Source: an uncultured Porphyromonadaceae bacterium
GTDB taxonomy: Bacteria > Bacteroidota > Bacteroidia > Bacteroidales > Muribaculaceae
Direction of reading: 5' to 3'
NCBI GenBank assembly: GCA_947177405.1
Contig: CAMWUJ010000009.1
Location: 1 to 58,708 of the forward strand
Length of the DNA: 58,708 nucleotides
Shown here: one piece after another, positions 7,328-13,606 of the stretch
Position numbering within the stretch: position 1 is the stretch's first letter
Layout: each line of letters starts with the position of its first letter
Position numbers and translations under genes: made by a program
The notes under the pieces: generated by a model
The model's input: the letters and a program-made list of their open reading frames with translations, nothing else
Told to the model about the DNA's origin: nothing
Databases searched by the model: none

Positions 7328-9631
7328 ATGAAAAAATACTTTGCGATAGCCCTTGCAGCCACCGCCGCCTCCCTCTCCGCACAGGAGAAGGGGGTGATCG
7401 TCTCCACGGATGCATACCGTTGGCAGGGCGACACCATCTATCAGAATGAATTTAAGGCCTGGGCTGAAAGTCCGGAGGAGATCCGGTCAACCTATAAAGG
7501 GCGCCCCGGATATTTCATGCCTGTCGAACAGACCTGGCGCCGCAAGAACGACCTCTCGCAATATCCGCGTCTGTCGGGCACCAATCTCCTTCATGAGGCT
7601 ATCTTCAACATGGGTCTCGACGAGATGGTGAATGCCGTGGAGCCCGACACCACTCTGCGCACCGGAAAGGAATGGGCCGGCGTATGGACCCGCGATGTCT
7701 CATATTCAATCATCCTATCTATGGCCGCCCTGCAGCCCGAAGCCTCCATGATCTCGCTTATGAAGAAGGTCAACAAGAGCGGCCAGATTATTCAGGATAC
7801 CGGTTCGGGAGGCGCCTGGCCGATCTCGACCGACCGCATGGTATGGGTGCTTGCCGCCTATGAGATATATAAGGTGACCGGCGATAAGGAATGGCTTAAG
7901 AAAGTGTATCCTATAGCTGTCAATTCTCTGGATAAGGATGAGAAGACCGTGATGTCGGCCAAAGGACTCGTGAAAGGGGAGACCTCCTTCATCGATTGGC
8001 GCGAGCAGAGCTATCCTCGCTGGATGCAGACCGCCGACATATCGCAGAGCGAGGCCATGGGCACCAATGTGATGTATGCCGCCGCTCTCGAAGCCACTTC
8101 CAAAATGGCCGCCGCCCTCGGCAAGAAGCAGGAGGCTGCCAAATATCAGGCTAAAGCATCCGCCCTCGCCGCAAATATCGACAAGACTTTCTGGATGGAC
8201 GACAAGGGGTATTACGGAATGTACACTTACGGACGCGACAACATGATACTCAATCCGCGTCACGAGACTCTCGGCGCCTCACTGTCGATTCTTTATGATG
8301 TGGCTCCCGAAGCCCATCAGAAGTCGATTTCAGAGAATGCTCCCCAGACCGTATATGGAGCTCCTATATTCTGGCCCCAGATATCCGATATGCCGAGCTA
8401 TCATAACAACGGGCTATGGCCTTTTGTGGCAAGCTATTGGACTCTCGCTCAGGCAAAGACCGGCAATGAAGAGGGCGTACTCGAAGGTATAGGATCGGTG
8501 TTCCGTCCCGCAGCTCTCTTCGCAACCAACAAGGAGAATCTAAACCTCGACAACGGTGACTATTTCACCGAGCTCAACTCCTCGAATATGCTCTGGTCGC
8601 TATCCGGAAACCTCGGAATCACCATGAGGATACTCTTCGGTATCCATTTTGAGGAGAACGGTATCAGGATAGCGCCTTTCGTGCCGCAGACCCTCGCCGC
8701 AACAAGATCACTCGACAATGTGAGCTATCGCGGCGCCACGCTCGACATAACCGTAAAGGGATTCGGATCGAAGGTGAAGAAGCTCACCCTCAATGGAAAA
8801 GATCTCAATCCTGCGGAGGTGATTCCGGCTTCGAAGCTTAAGGGAGTGTGCAAGATAGTGGTGGAGATGGATAATCTCCCCATCGAGAAGATGAAAGTGA
8901 ACCGTGCCGGCAACAGCAAGGCTCCTCTTACCCCGATCACACGTCTTGCATACGATCCTTCTCTGGCTAAAGCGGGCGAAGAATTCAGGATGAACGTGAT
9001 GGAATGGAACCCGATAGAATATATCGGGAAATACCTTGTGATCCGCGATGGCAAGGTGGTAGGAGAGACCCGAGAGACCCGCTATATACTTGATGATCCC
9101 GGCGAATGGCAGGTGATCGGTGTGGCCGGTGACGGCACGCAATCATTTGCTTCGGAGCCCCTGAGCAACCGTCGGGCAGAGAAGCTTTTCTTCCCCACCT
9201 CAACCTCTTCCTTCACCATGACTTCTCCCGAACTGAGCTATCCACCCAAAGAGAAACAGAGCGGATGGTCGGGAAAGGATGGTTTTGTGGAAATCGACAA
9301 GACAAGCTCGCAGATGGTGGTGGAGACGGAGGTGCCCGAGCCAGGACTCTACTCTTTCTCAGTGCGATATGCCAACGGAAACGGACCTGTGAATACCGAG
9401 AACAAGGCTGCCATACGCACCCTCACACTCGATGGAAACAAGGCCGGCACAGTAGTGATGCCCACCCGAGGAGTGGCCAACTGGAACGACTGGGGAATGT
9501 CGAACAGCATAGTGCTTCCGCTTGAAAAGGGCAGACACTCCATCGGTATCATCTATCTTCCCGAAGATGAAAACATGAATATCGACACCAATCATGCCAT
9601 CATCGACTATGTGCTGATGCAGAAACTTTGA
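7328..9631 (+). CDS. secreted six-hairpin glycosidase (MGH1/GH63-like) with C-terminal CBM-like domain
   Basis: A 767-residue protein starting with a signal peptide (MKKYFAIALAATAASLSAQ). Residues 60-470 look like an (alpha/alpha)6-barrel glycosidase. Typical segments are GKEWAGVWTRDVSYSIILSM, SGGAWPISTDRMVWVLAAYEIY, SFIDWREQSYPRWMQ, FWPQISDMPSYHNNGLWPFVASYW and GDYFTELNSSNMLWSLSGNLG. These carry the Trp, Asp and Glu residues expected for barrel catalysis. The last 170 residues (SFSVRYANGNGPVNTENKAA... ending NHAIIDYVLMQKL) resemble a CBM6/35-like jelly roll. I cannot assign the sugar linkage or an exact GH family. The gene begins 36 bp after rnr and could be read through from it. Its stop codon already lies inside the first CATGA decamer array. 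Confidence 0.7.
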   Translation: MKKYFAIALAATAASLSAQEKGVIVSTDAYRWQGDTIYQNEFKAWAESPEEIRSTYKGRPGYFMPVEQTWRRKNDLSQYPRLSGTNLLHEAIFNMGLDEMVNAVEPDTTLRTGKEWAGVWTRDVSYSIILSMAALQPEASMISLMKKVNKSGQIIQDTGSGGAWPISTDRMVWVLAAYEIYKVTGDKEWLKKVYPIAVNSLDKDEKTVMSAKGLVKGETSFIDWREQSYPRWMQTADISQSEAMGTNVMYAAALEATSKMAAALGKKQEAAKYQAKASALAANIDKTFWMDDKGYYGMYTYGRDNMILNPRHETLGASLSILYDVAPEAHQKSISENAPQTVYGAPIFWPQISDMPSYHNNGLWPFVASYWTLAQAKTGNEEGVLEGIGSVFRPAALFATNKENLNLDNGDYFTELNSSNMLWSLSGNLGITMRILFGIHFEENGIRIAPFVPQTLAATRSLDNVSYRGATLDITVKGFGSKVKKLTLNGKDLNPAEVIPASKLKGVCKIVVEMDNLPIEKMKVNRAGNSKAPLTPITRLAYDPSLAKAGEEFRMNVMEWNPIEYIGKYLVIRDGKVVGETRETRYILDDPGEWQVIGVAGDGTQSFASEPLSNRRAEKLFFPTSTSSFTMTSPELSYPPKEKQSGWSGKDGFVEIDKTSSQMVVETEVPEPGLYSFSVRYANGNGPVNTENKAAIRTLTLDGNKAGTVVMPTRGVANWNDWGMSNSIVLPLEKGRHSIGIIYLPEDENMNIDTNHAIIDYVLMQKL

Positions 9632-9709
9632 TGCGACATGATGCAGCATGATGCCACATGATTTCACATGATGCATCTTGATTCATCATGATTCATCATG
9701 ATTCAGCCT
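9627..9709 (+). repeat. CATGANNNNN decamer array A
   Basis: CATG/CTTG boxes begin at 9627 (CTTG), 9637, 9647, 9657, 9667, 9677 (CTTG), 9687 and 9697, exactly 10 bp apart. Most units extend to the palindrome TCATGA or ATCATGAT. The array overlaps the stop codon of the glycosidase gene. It is the first of four such arrays in this window. Confidence 0.9.
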
Positions 9710-9771
9710 AATCAAATTGCAAGCTTTTGGAATGGCCGGAAAAAGCTCAAGAATAAAAAAATTGAGAAATT

Positions 9772-9803
9772 TTTGGCCATTCCAAAAAAATATAGTAATT
9801 TTG
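9772..9803 (+). promoter_or_regulatory. promoter of the SRP RNA-tRNA unit
   Basis: TTTG near 9772-9775 and TAATTTTG at 9796-9803 are spaced about 20 bp apart. This is a close match to the Bacteroidetes -33/-7 consensus, and the box ends 5 bp before the predicted first base of the SRP RNA. Confidence 0.7.
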
Positions 9804-9808
9804 TACCC

Positions 9809-9904
9809 GGGTGAGTCCTATACGACTTGCTCCCCATGAATCCCCCAGGTCTTGACCGAAGCAAGGGTAGTGGGTTGTAGCGGTGCGATGTAGGTCGCTC
9901 GCCC
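9809..9904 (+). ncRNA. ffs: signal recognition particle RNA (4.5S-like)
   Basis: About 96 nt with the conserved SRP Alu-less hairpin. The apical core reads caggtc-ttgaccgaagcaagggtag, matching the GGTC...GGAA tetraloop/asymmetric-loop region. It is followed by ggtgcgatgtaggtcgc, which matches the 3' strand of bacterial 4.5S RNA. The ends pair as GGGTGAG (9809-9815) with CTCGCCC (9898-9904), with one T-G pair. The RNA is the scaffold for Ffh in co-translational membrane targeting. A consensus promoter lies immediately upstream and tRNA-Thr starts 4 bp downstream, so both are probably cut from one precursor. Exact mature ends are estimated from pairing. Confidence 0.88.
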
Positions 9905-9908
9905 ATTT

Positions 9909-9985
9909 GCCTCTTTAGCTCAGTTGGCCAGAGCACGTGATTTGTAATCTCGGGGTCGTTGGTTCGAATCCGACAAGAGGCTCCA
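9909..9985 (+). tRNA. tRNA-Thr (anticodon UGU)
   Basis: A 77-nt cloverleaf including an encoded CCA. The acceptor stem is GCCTCTT/AAGAGGC, with the D arm GCTC...GAGC. The anticodon arm is CGTGA-TTTGTAA-TCTCG (one T-T mismatch) with anticodon TGT, and the T arm is GTTGG-TTCGAAT-CCGAC. It reads ACA and, by wobble, other Thr codons. It lies 4 bp after the SRP RNA in the same direction. Confidence 0.95.
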
Positions 9986-10078
9986 ACAAGTTCTTTTAGG
10001 GCTTGACTTTCATGTTTTTCATAATTTTGTTTTGGCGGCAAGCTCTATCATGAAGCGGGCCGTTTTTTTTAATTTAAT
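9986..10078. other. spacer after tRNA-Thr with promoter-like box
   Basis: TAATTTTG at 10022-10029 matches a Bacteroidetes -7 box and could drive the DUF4286-ruvC unit. A GC patch followed by eight Ts (agcgggccgtttttttt, to about 10069) may terminate the SRP-tRNA transcript, though the stem is weak. A CATGA box at 10049 is already in phase with the decamer array that starts at 10079. Confidence 0.4.
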
Positions 10079-10208
10079 CATGATGCGACATGATCTGTCA
10101 TGATTTCTCATGATGCATCATGAAGAATCATGGGAAATCATGAAGTGAGATGGGAAATCATGAAGCGACATGGGAAATCATGAAGCATCATGATGCAACA
10201 TGAAAATT
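10079..10208 (+). repeat. CATGANNNNN decamer array B
   Basis: Thirteen units with boxes at 10079, 10089, 10099 and so on to 10199, exactly 10 bp apart. Only the 10149 unit is mutated in its first base (GATG). Common unit types are catgatgcat, catgggaaat and catgaagcga. The array fills the whole space upstream of the DUF4286 gene, so it would lie in the leader or promoter of that gene. Confidence 0.92.
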
Positions 10209-10217
10209 TTTATAATT

Positions 10218-10547
10218 ATGATAATCCATAATGCCACTTTCATGGTGAGAAGAGATCTTGAGGCCGACCTTGTGGGCTGGCTCAAGGAGCAGTTGGCTGC
10301 GATGCAGTCGGAGGGTGTAGCCCGGATGGGGGAGGGATGCAATCCCCGTGTGTCGGCGATGCGTGAGGCCGGCGGGATCTCCCACCATCATGCCGACGCA
10401 GCAAGCGTGGCTTTCCAGATCGAATTCCCCGATATCCCCTCGGCGAAGATATGGAGCGACCGATCTTTCACACCGCTCGCCGAAGCCTTCACCTCCCGCT
10501 ATGGAGAGGAATCAATGGCCTTCACATCTCTATTCGAGATTTTATAG
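10218..10547 (+). CDS. DUF4286 family protein
   Basis: A small protein of about 109 residues starting MIIHNATFMVRRDLEADLVGWLK, the typical opening of DUF4286 (usually MIIYNTTFHV...). It is predicted to be a compact alpha/beta protein of unknown function. An ATG at 10200 would add six residues (MKIFII), but the family start and the fact that 10200 lies inside the CATGA array favour 10218. It keeps the usual Bacteroidetes position directly upstream of ruvC. The gap between the two genes is entirely decamer array C. Confidence 0.75.
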   Translation: MIIHNATFMVRRDLEADLVGWLKEQLAAMQSEGVARMGEGCNPRVSAMREAGGISHHHADAASVAFQIEFPDIPSAKIWSDRSFTPLAEAFTSRYGEESMAFTSLFEIL

Positions 10548-10552
10548 GGCAT

Positions 10553-10732
10553 CATGATGAATCATGAGAAATCATGATGCATCATGGGAAATCATGATGA
10601 ATCAGGGGAAATCATGAAGCGACATGAGAAATCATGAAGCGACATGAGAAATCATGAAGCATCATGGGAAATTATGAAGCGACATGAGAAATCATGATGC
10701 ATCATGAAGAATCATGGGGAATCCTGAATTTT
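10553..10732 (+). repeat. CATGANNNNN decamer array C
   Basis: Eighteen units with boxes at every tenth base from 10553 to 10723. Four boxes have a single change (CAGG at 10603, TATG at 10673, CCTG at 10723 and similar). The array starts 6 bp after the DUF4286 stop and ends 4 bp before the ruvC ATG. It includes a higher-order 20-bp period (catgaagcga catgagaaat) repeated in the middle. Confidence 0.93.
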
Positions 10733-10735
10733 AAA

Positions 10736-11335
10736 ATGAATCTGAAAGACTACGACCGCATAATTATTGGCATCGACCCCGGCACCAACGTGATGGGATA
10801 TGGTGTGCTGGGAGTCCGGGGAAAAACTCCGGAAGTGATCGTCATGGGTGTGATAGAGCTGAGTAAATTCGAGAGCCATTACAAGCGTCTCCACCGCATC
10901 TATGAGCGTGTGTCGGGGCTTGTGGCCCAGTATCTCCCCGACGAGATGGCTATCGAGGCCCCTTTTTATGGAAAAAATGTGCAGTCGATGCTCAAGCTCG
11001 GAAGAGCCCAGGGGGTGGCGATGGCGGCAGCTCTGGTGCGCGATATCCCCATTGCCGAATATGCCCCGTTGTCGATAAAGCAAGCCGTGACAGGCAGGGG
11101 ATCGGCCTCGAAGGAACAAGTGGCACAGATGCTGCAGAGAATACTGAAGATTCCCAAAGAGAACATGCCCAGACTCGCCGATGCCACCGACGCCCTGGCA
11201 GCCGCCCTGACCCATTTTTACGAAACCGGCAAACCGCAACTACCCAAAGGCCCCTCATCCTGGGCTCAATTCATTGCCCAACACCCGGGCAGAATCGTAT
11301 CAGGAGGAAAAGACCGTCCGGGAATCAAAAAGTGA
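10736..11335 (+). CDS. ruvC: crossover junction endodeoxyribonuclease RuvC
   Basis: A 199-residue Holliday-junction resolvase with an RNase H-like fold. It carries the metal-binding [13 protein letters not shown] (Asp14), IEAPFYGKN (Glu74) and [14 protein letters not shown] (Asp139/Asp142), which give the four acidic catalytic residues. It works with RuvAB; ruvB lies at 52.6 kb in the same window. An upstream in-frame start at 10694 would translate through the decamer array ([14 protein letters not shown]), is not family-like, and was rejected in favour of the ATG at 10736. Confidence 0.95.
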   Translation: MNLKDYDRIIIGIDPGTNVMGYGVLGVRGKTPEVIVMGVIELSKFESHYKRLHRIYERVSGLVAQYLPDEMAIEAPFYGKNVQSMLKLGRAQGVAMAAALVRDIPIAEYAPLSIKQAVTGRGSASKEQVAQMLQRILKIPKENMPRLADATDALAAALTHFYETGKPQLPKGPSSWAQFIAQHPGRIVSGGKDRPGIKK

Positions 11336-11351
11336 TAATTTATCCTCCATA

Positions 11352-11383
11352 TTTTTAATTGTTGGAATTATTAGGTATATTTG
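11352..11383 (+). promoter_or_regulatory. promoter of deoC
   Basis: TATATTTG at 11376-11383 matches the -7 consensus, with a T-rich -33 region (TTTTT 11352-11356) about 19 bp upstream. This leaves a leader of about 70 nt before the ATG at 11460. Confidence 0.55.
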
Positions 11384-11459
11384 CATTCTAAAGCGGTATA
11401 AAGGATTATTATTCCTTCTGCCGCATCAAAATACCGGAAAAACAATATAAAATACACAT

Positions 11460-12338
11460 ATGGATAAATATCAACAGGCAATAGCTGCAAGCAAGGTCAT
11501 CACAGATGATGCCGCTGTGGCAGCAGAAGTGGCTAAAATCATGGAGAAAGCTCCGGAATATGCCACTCCGGAGACTTATAAGTTTCTTTTCAGTTCCATC
11601 GATCTCACCACCCTTTCTACCGAAGACAGCGTGAAGAGCGTGGCCCGTTTCACACAGCGTGTCAACGATTTCGACAACGATTTCCCCCAATACAAGAATG
11701 TAGCCGCCATCTGCGTATATAGCAACTTCGCCGAAGTGGTCAAGACTCACCTCGATGTGGAGGGAGTGGATATCGCCGTCGTGGCCGCCGGATTCCCTTC
11801 GAGCCAGACATTCGATGCAGTGAAGATCGCCGACGTGGCCCTCGCTGTGGAGGCCGGTGCCAACGAAGTGGATATAGTGATGAATCTCGGTATGTTCCTC
11901 GATGAGGATTATGAGGATCTTTGCGACGAGATAGCCGAGCTCAAGCACGCTGCCAAGAAAGCGAAACTTAAGGTGATTCTCGAGACCGGTGCCCTCAAGA
12001 CAGCCGAGAATATCAAGAAAGCATCGGTGCTGGCGATGTATAGCGGAGCCGATTTTATCAAGACCTCTACCGGCAAGATATATTACGGGGCAAGCCTGGA
12101 GGCAGCCTGGGTGATGTGTCAGTGCATCAAGGAATATTTCGAGACCACAGGCCGGAAGGTAGGCTTCAAGGCCGCCGGCGGAGTGAGAACAGCCGAGGAG
12201 GCTGTGGCATACTATACAATCGTGAAGGAAGTGCTTGGCGATGAATGGCTCAATCAGGATCTTTTCCGTATCGGGGCAAGCTCACTGGCCAACAACCTCC
12301 TCTCCACAATGGAAGGCAAGGAAGAGAAATATTTCTGA
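11460..12338 (+). CDS. deoC: deoxyribose-phosphate aldolase
   Basis: A 292-residue class I aldolase that splits 2-deoxyribose-5-phosphate into glyceraldehyde-3-phosphate and acetaldehyde. This is the step that feeds DNA-derived deoxyribose into glycolysis. The Schiff-base lysine is K201 in GADFIKTSTGK. Other family blocks are VAAGFPSSQTF, ANEVDIVMNLG, LKVILETGAL and KAAGGVRTAEEA. An N-terminal extension of about 40 residues is usual for the longer form. A 22-bp palindrome and a putative nucleic-acid-scavenging operon follow, which fits a role in consuming deoxyribose. That link is inference. Confidence 0.95.
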   Translation: MDKYQQAIAASKVITDDAAVAAEVAKIMEKAPEYATPETYKFLFSSIDLTTLSTEDSVKSVARFTQRVNDFDNDFPQYKNVAAICVYSNFAEVVKTHLDVEGVDIAVVAAGFPSSQTFDAVKIADVALAVEAGANEVDIVMNLGMFLDEDYEDLCDEIAELKHAAKKAKLKVILETGALKTAENIKKASVLAMYSGADFIKTSTGKIYYGASLEAAWVMCQCIKEYFETTGRKVGFKAAGGVRTAEEAVAYYTIVKEVLGDEWLNQDLFRIGASSLANNLLSTMEGKEEKYF

Positions 12339-12370
12339 TCAAAGCCTCCAGGGAAGCCGATAGCAAGGAT

Positions 12371-12392
12371 TGAAGTTGTTTAAACAACTTCA
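12371..12392. promoter_or_regulatory. 22-bp perfect palindrome upstream of nuclease operon
   Basis: TGAAGTTGTTT followed by AAACAACTTCA reads the same on both strands. It lies 33 bp after the deoC stop and 44 bp before the EEP gene start. No T run follows, so an operator for a dimeric regulator is at least as likely as a terminator. Confidence 0.5.
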
Positions 12393-12435
12393 TTAACAGG
12401 ATTTTCGAATATATTCCAATCCCCTCTGAAATATT

Positions 12436-13497
12436 ATGAAATTAAAGAATTTACTTAAAGTGTCGTTGGTGCTCCTCTTGGGAGCATCAGCAACTCTTTC
12501 TGCCTATGCGCAGAAAGATCAGAAAGAAGGGAAGGCACGTTTCGGAGTAGCCTTCTATAACCTTGAGAACCTCTTCGACACCATCAACAACAACGGCAAG
12601 TATGACCTTGAGTTCTCCCCCGAAGGGAAAAACCGTTGGGACGGCAACAAATACCGGTCCAAGATCAAGAATCTGGCCTATTCCATCTCCAAGATGGCCA
12701 CCCCTACCACTCCAATGGGGCCGGCCATCATCGGTGTGAGCGAGATCGAAAACGAAAGCGTGCTCAATGATCTGGTGAAGGCCGATGCGATAAAGAACTG
12801 GAATCTTCAGGTGATCCATCACGACAGTCCCGACCGCCGCGGAGTGGATGTGGGTCTGCTTTATAATCCACGCTTCTTCAGGCCGATACGAGTGACCAAT
12901 CACACTCTTGTGGTGCCCGAACTTCCCAATTTCAAGACCCGCGACCAGATGTGTGTTTTCGGTCTGCTCGGTGGAAGCCGTGTGGCGGTGATCGTGAATC
13001 ACTGGCCCTCACGCCGTGGAGGGGAGAAGGAGAGCAGCTGGCTGCGTGAAGCCGCCGCCGCCCTTTCCAAGCAGATAGCCGATTCTCTCTATCAGATCGA
13101 CCCCGATATGGGTATCATAATCATGGGCGACCTAAACGATGATCCTCACAATAAAAGTGTTGCCGAGACCTTGGGAGCAAAACGCGACAAGGAGAAAGTG
13201 GATGCTCACGGATTCTACAATCCTTTCTGGGAGAAACTCGACCAGGGAATAGGATCATATATATACCGCGGCAGCTGGGACCTTTTCGACCAGATTATCG
13301 TGAACGGTAACCTCACCCAATCCAAGAACGGTCTTACTTATGAGGATGCCAAGGTGCTCAACGACCAGTTCCGTCTCCAGCAGGACGGCCAGTACAAGGG
13401 ATATCCCAAGCGCACTTTTTCCGGCGGAGTCTGGCTCGACGGATATTCCGACCATCTCCCCACAGAAATCTTCCTCATAAAGGAGATGAATCAATGA
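12436..13497 (+). CDS. secreted endonuclease/exonuclease/phosphatase (EEP) family protein
   Basis: A 353-residue protein with a signal peptide (MKLKNLLKVSLVLLLGASATLSAYA). The EEP (DNase I-like) fold shows its full active site: FYNLENLFD, GVSEIEN (metal-binding Glu), RGVDVGLLYN, VNHWPSRRGG (His), IIMGDLNDDP (Asp/Asn) and GYSDHLP (Asp/His). Members hydrolyse phosphodiesters in nucleic acids or phosphomonoesters, so nuclease activity is likely but not certain. It is first in a same-strand run with a TonB-dependent receptor and two lipoproteins, with decamer array D between it and the receptor gene. Export to the periplasm or cell surface fits nucleic acid degradation outside the cytoplasm. Confidence 0.85.
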   Translation: MKLKNLLKVSLVLLLGASATLSAYAQKDQKEGKARFGVAFYNLENLFDTINNNGKYDLEFSPEGKNRWDGNKYRSKIKNLAYSISKMATPTTPMGPAIIGVSEIENESVLNDLVKADAIKNWNLQVIHHDSPDRRGVDVGLLYNPRFFRPIRVTNHTLVVPELPNFKTRDQMCVFGLLGGSRVAVIVNHWPSRRGGEKESSWLREAAAALSKQIADSLYQIDPDMGIIIMGDLNDDPHNKSVAETLGAKRDKEKVDAHGFYNPFWEKLDQGIGSYIYRGSWDLFDQIIVNGNLTQSKNGLTYEDAKVLNDQFRLQQDGQYKGYPKRTFSGGVWLDGYSDHLPTEIFLIKEMNQ

Positions 13498-13504
13498 TAT
13501 GAAT

Positions 13505-13581
13505 CATGAGAAATCATGAAGCAACATGAAAATTGATAAATCATGATTTCCCATGAAGCATCATGATAAATCATAAAAATT
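13505..13581 (+). repeat. CATGANNNNN decamer array D
   Basis: Boxes at 13505, 13515 and 13525, then a 7-bp phase break, then 13542, 13552, 13562 and 13572 (CATA). It starts 8 bp after the EEP stop and lies 26 bp upstream of the TonB-dependent receptor start. It is the shortest and most eroded of the four arrays. Confidence 0.85.
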
Positions 13582-13606
13582 CCGATAATACTAAATTCCT
13601 AATCTA

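Noticed and set aside
9712..10041. A 109-codon frame on the minus strand across the tRNA
   Set aside because: It is antisense to the SRP RNA and tRNA-Thr. Its sequence is the well-known spurious product of reading a tRNA backwards.
9627..10732. CRISPR or iteron origin for the CATGA arrays
   Set aside because: The 10-bp period leaves no room for spacers, and no rep or dnaA gene or DnaA-box cluster is nearby.
10694..10735. An upstream ruvC start
   Set aside because: It would translate decamer repeats ([11 protein letters not shown]). The ATG at 10736 matches the family N-terminus.
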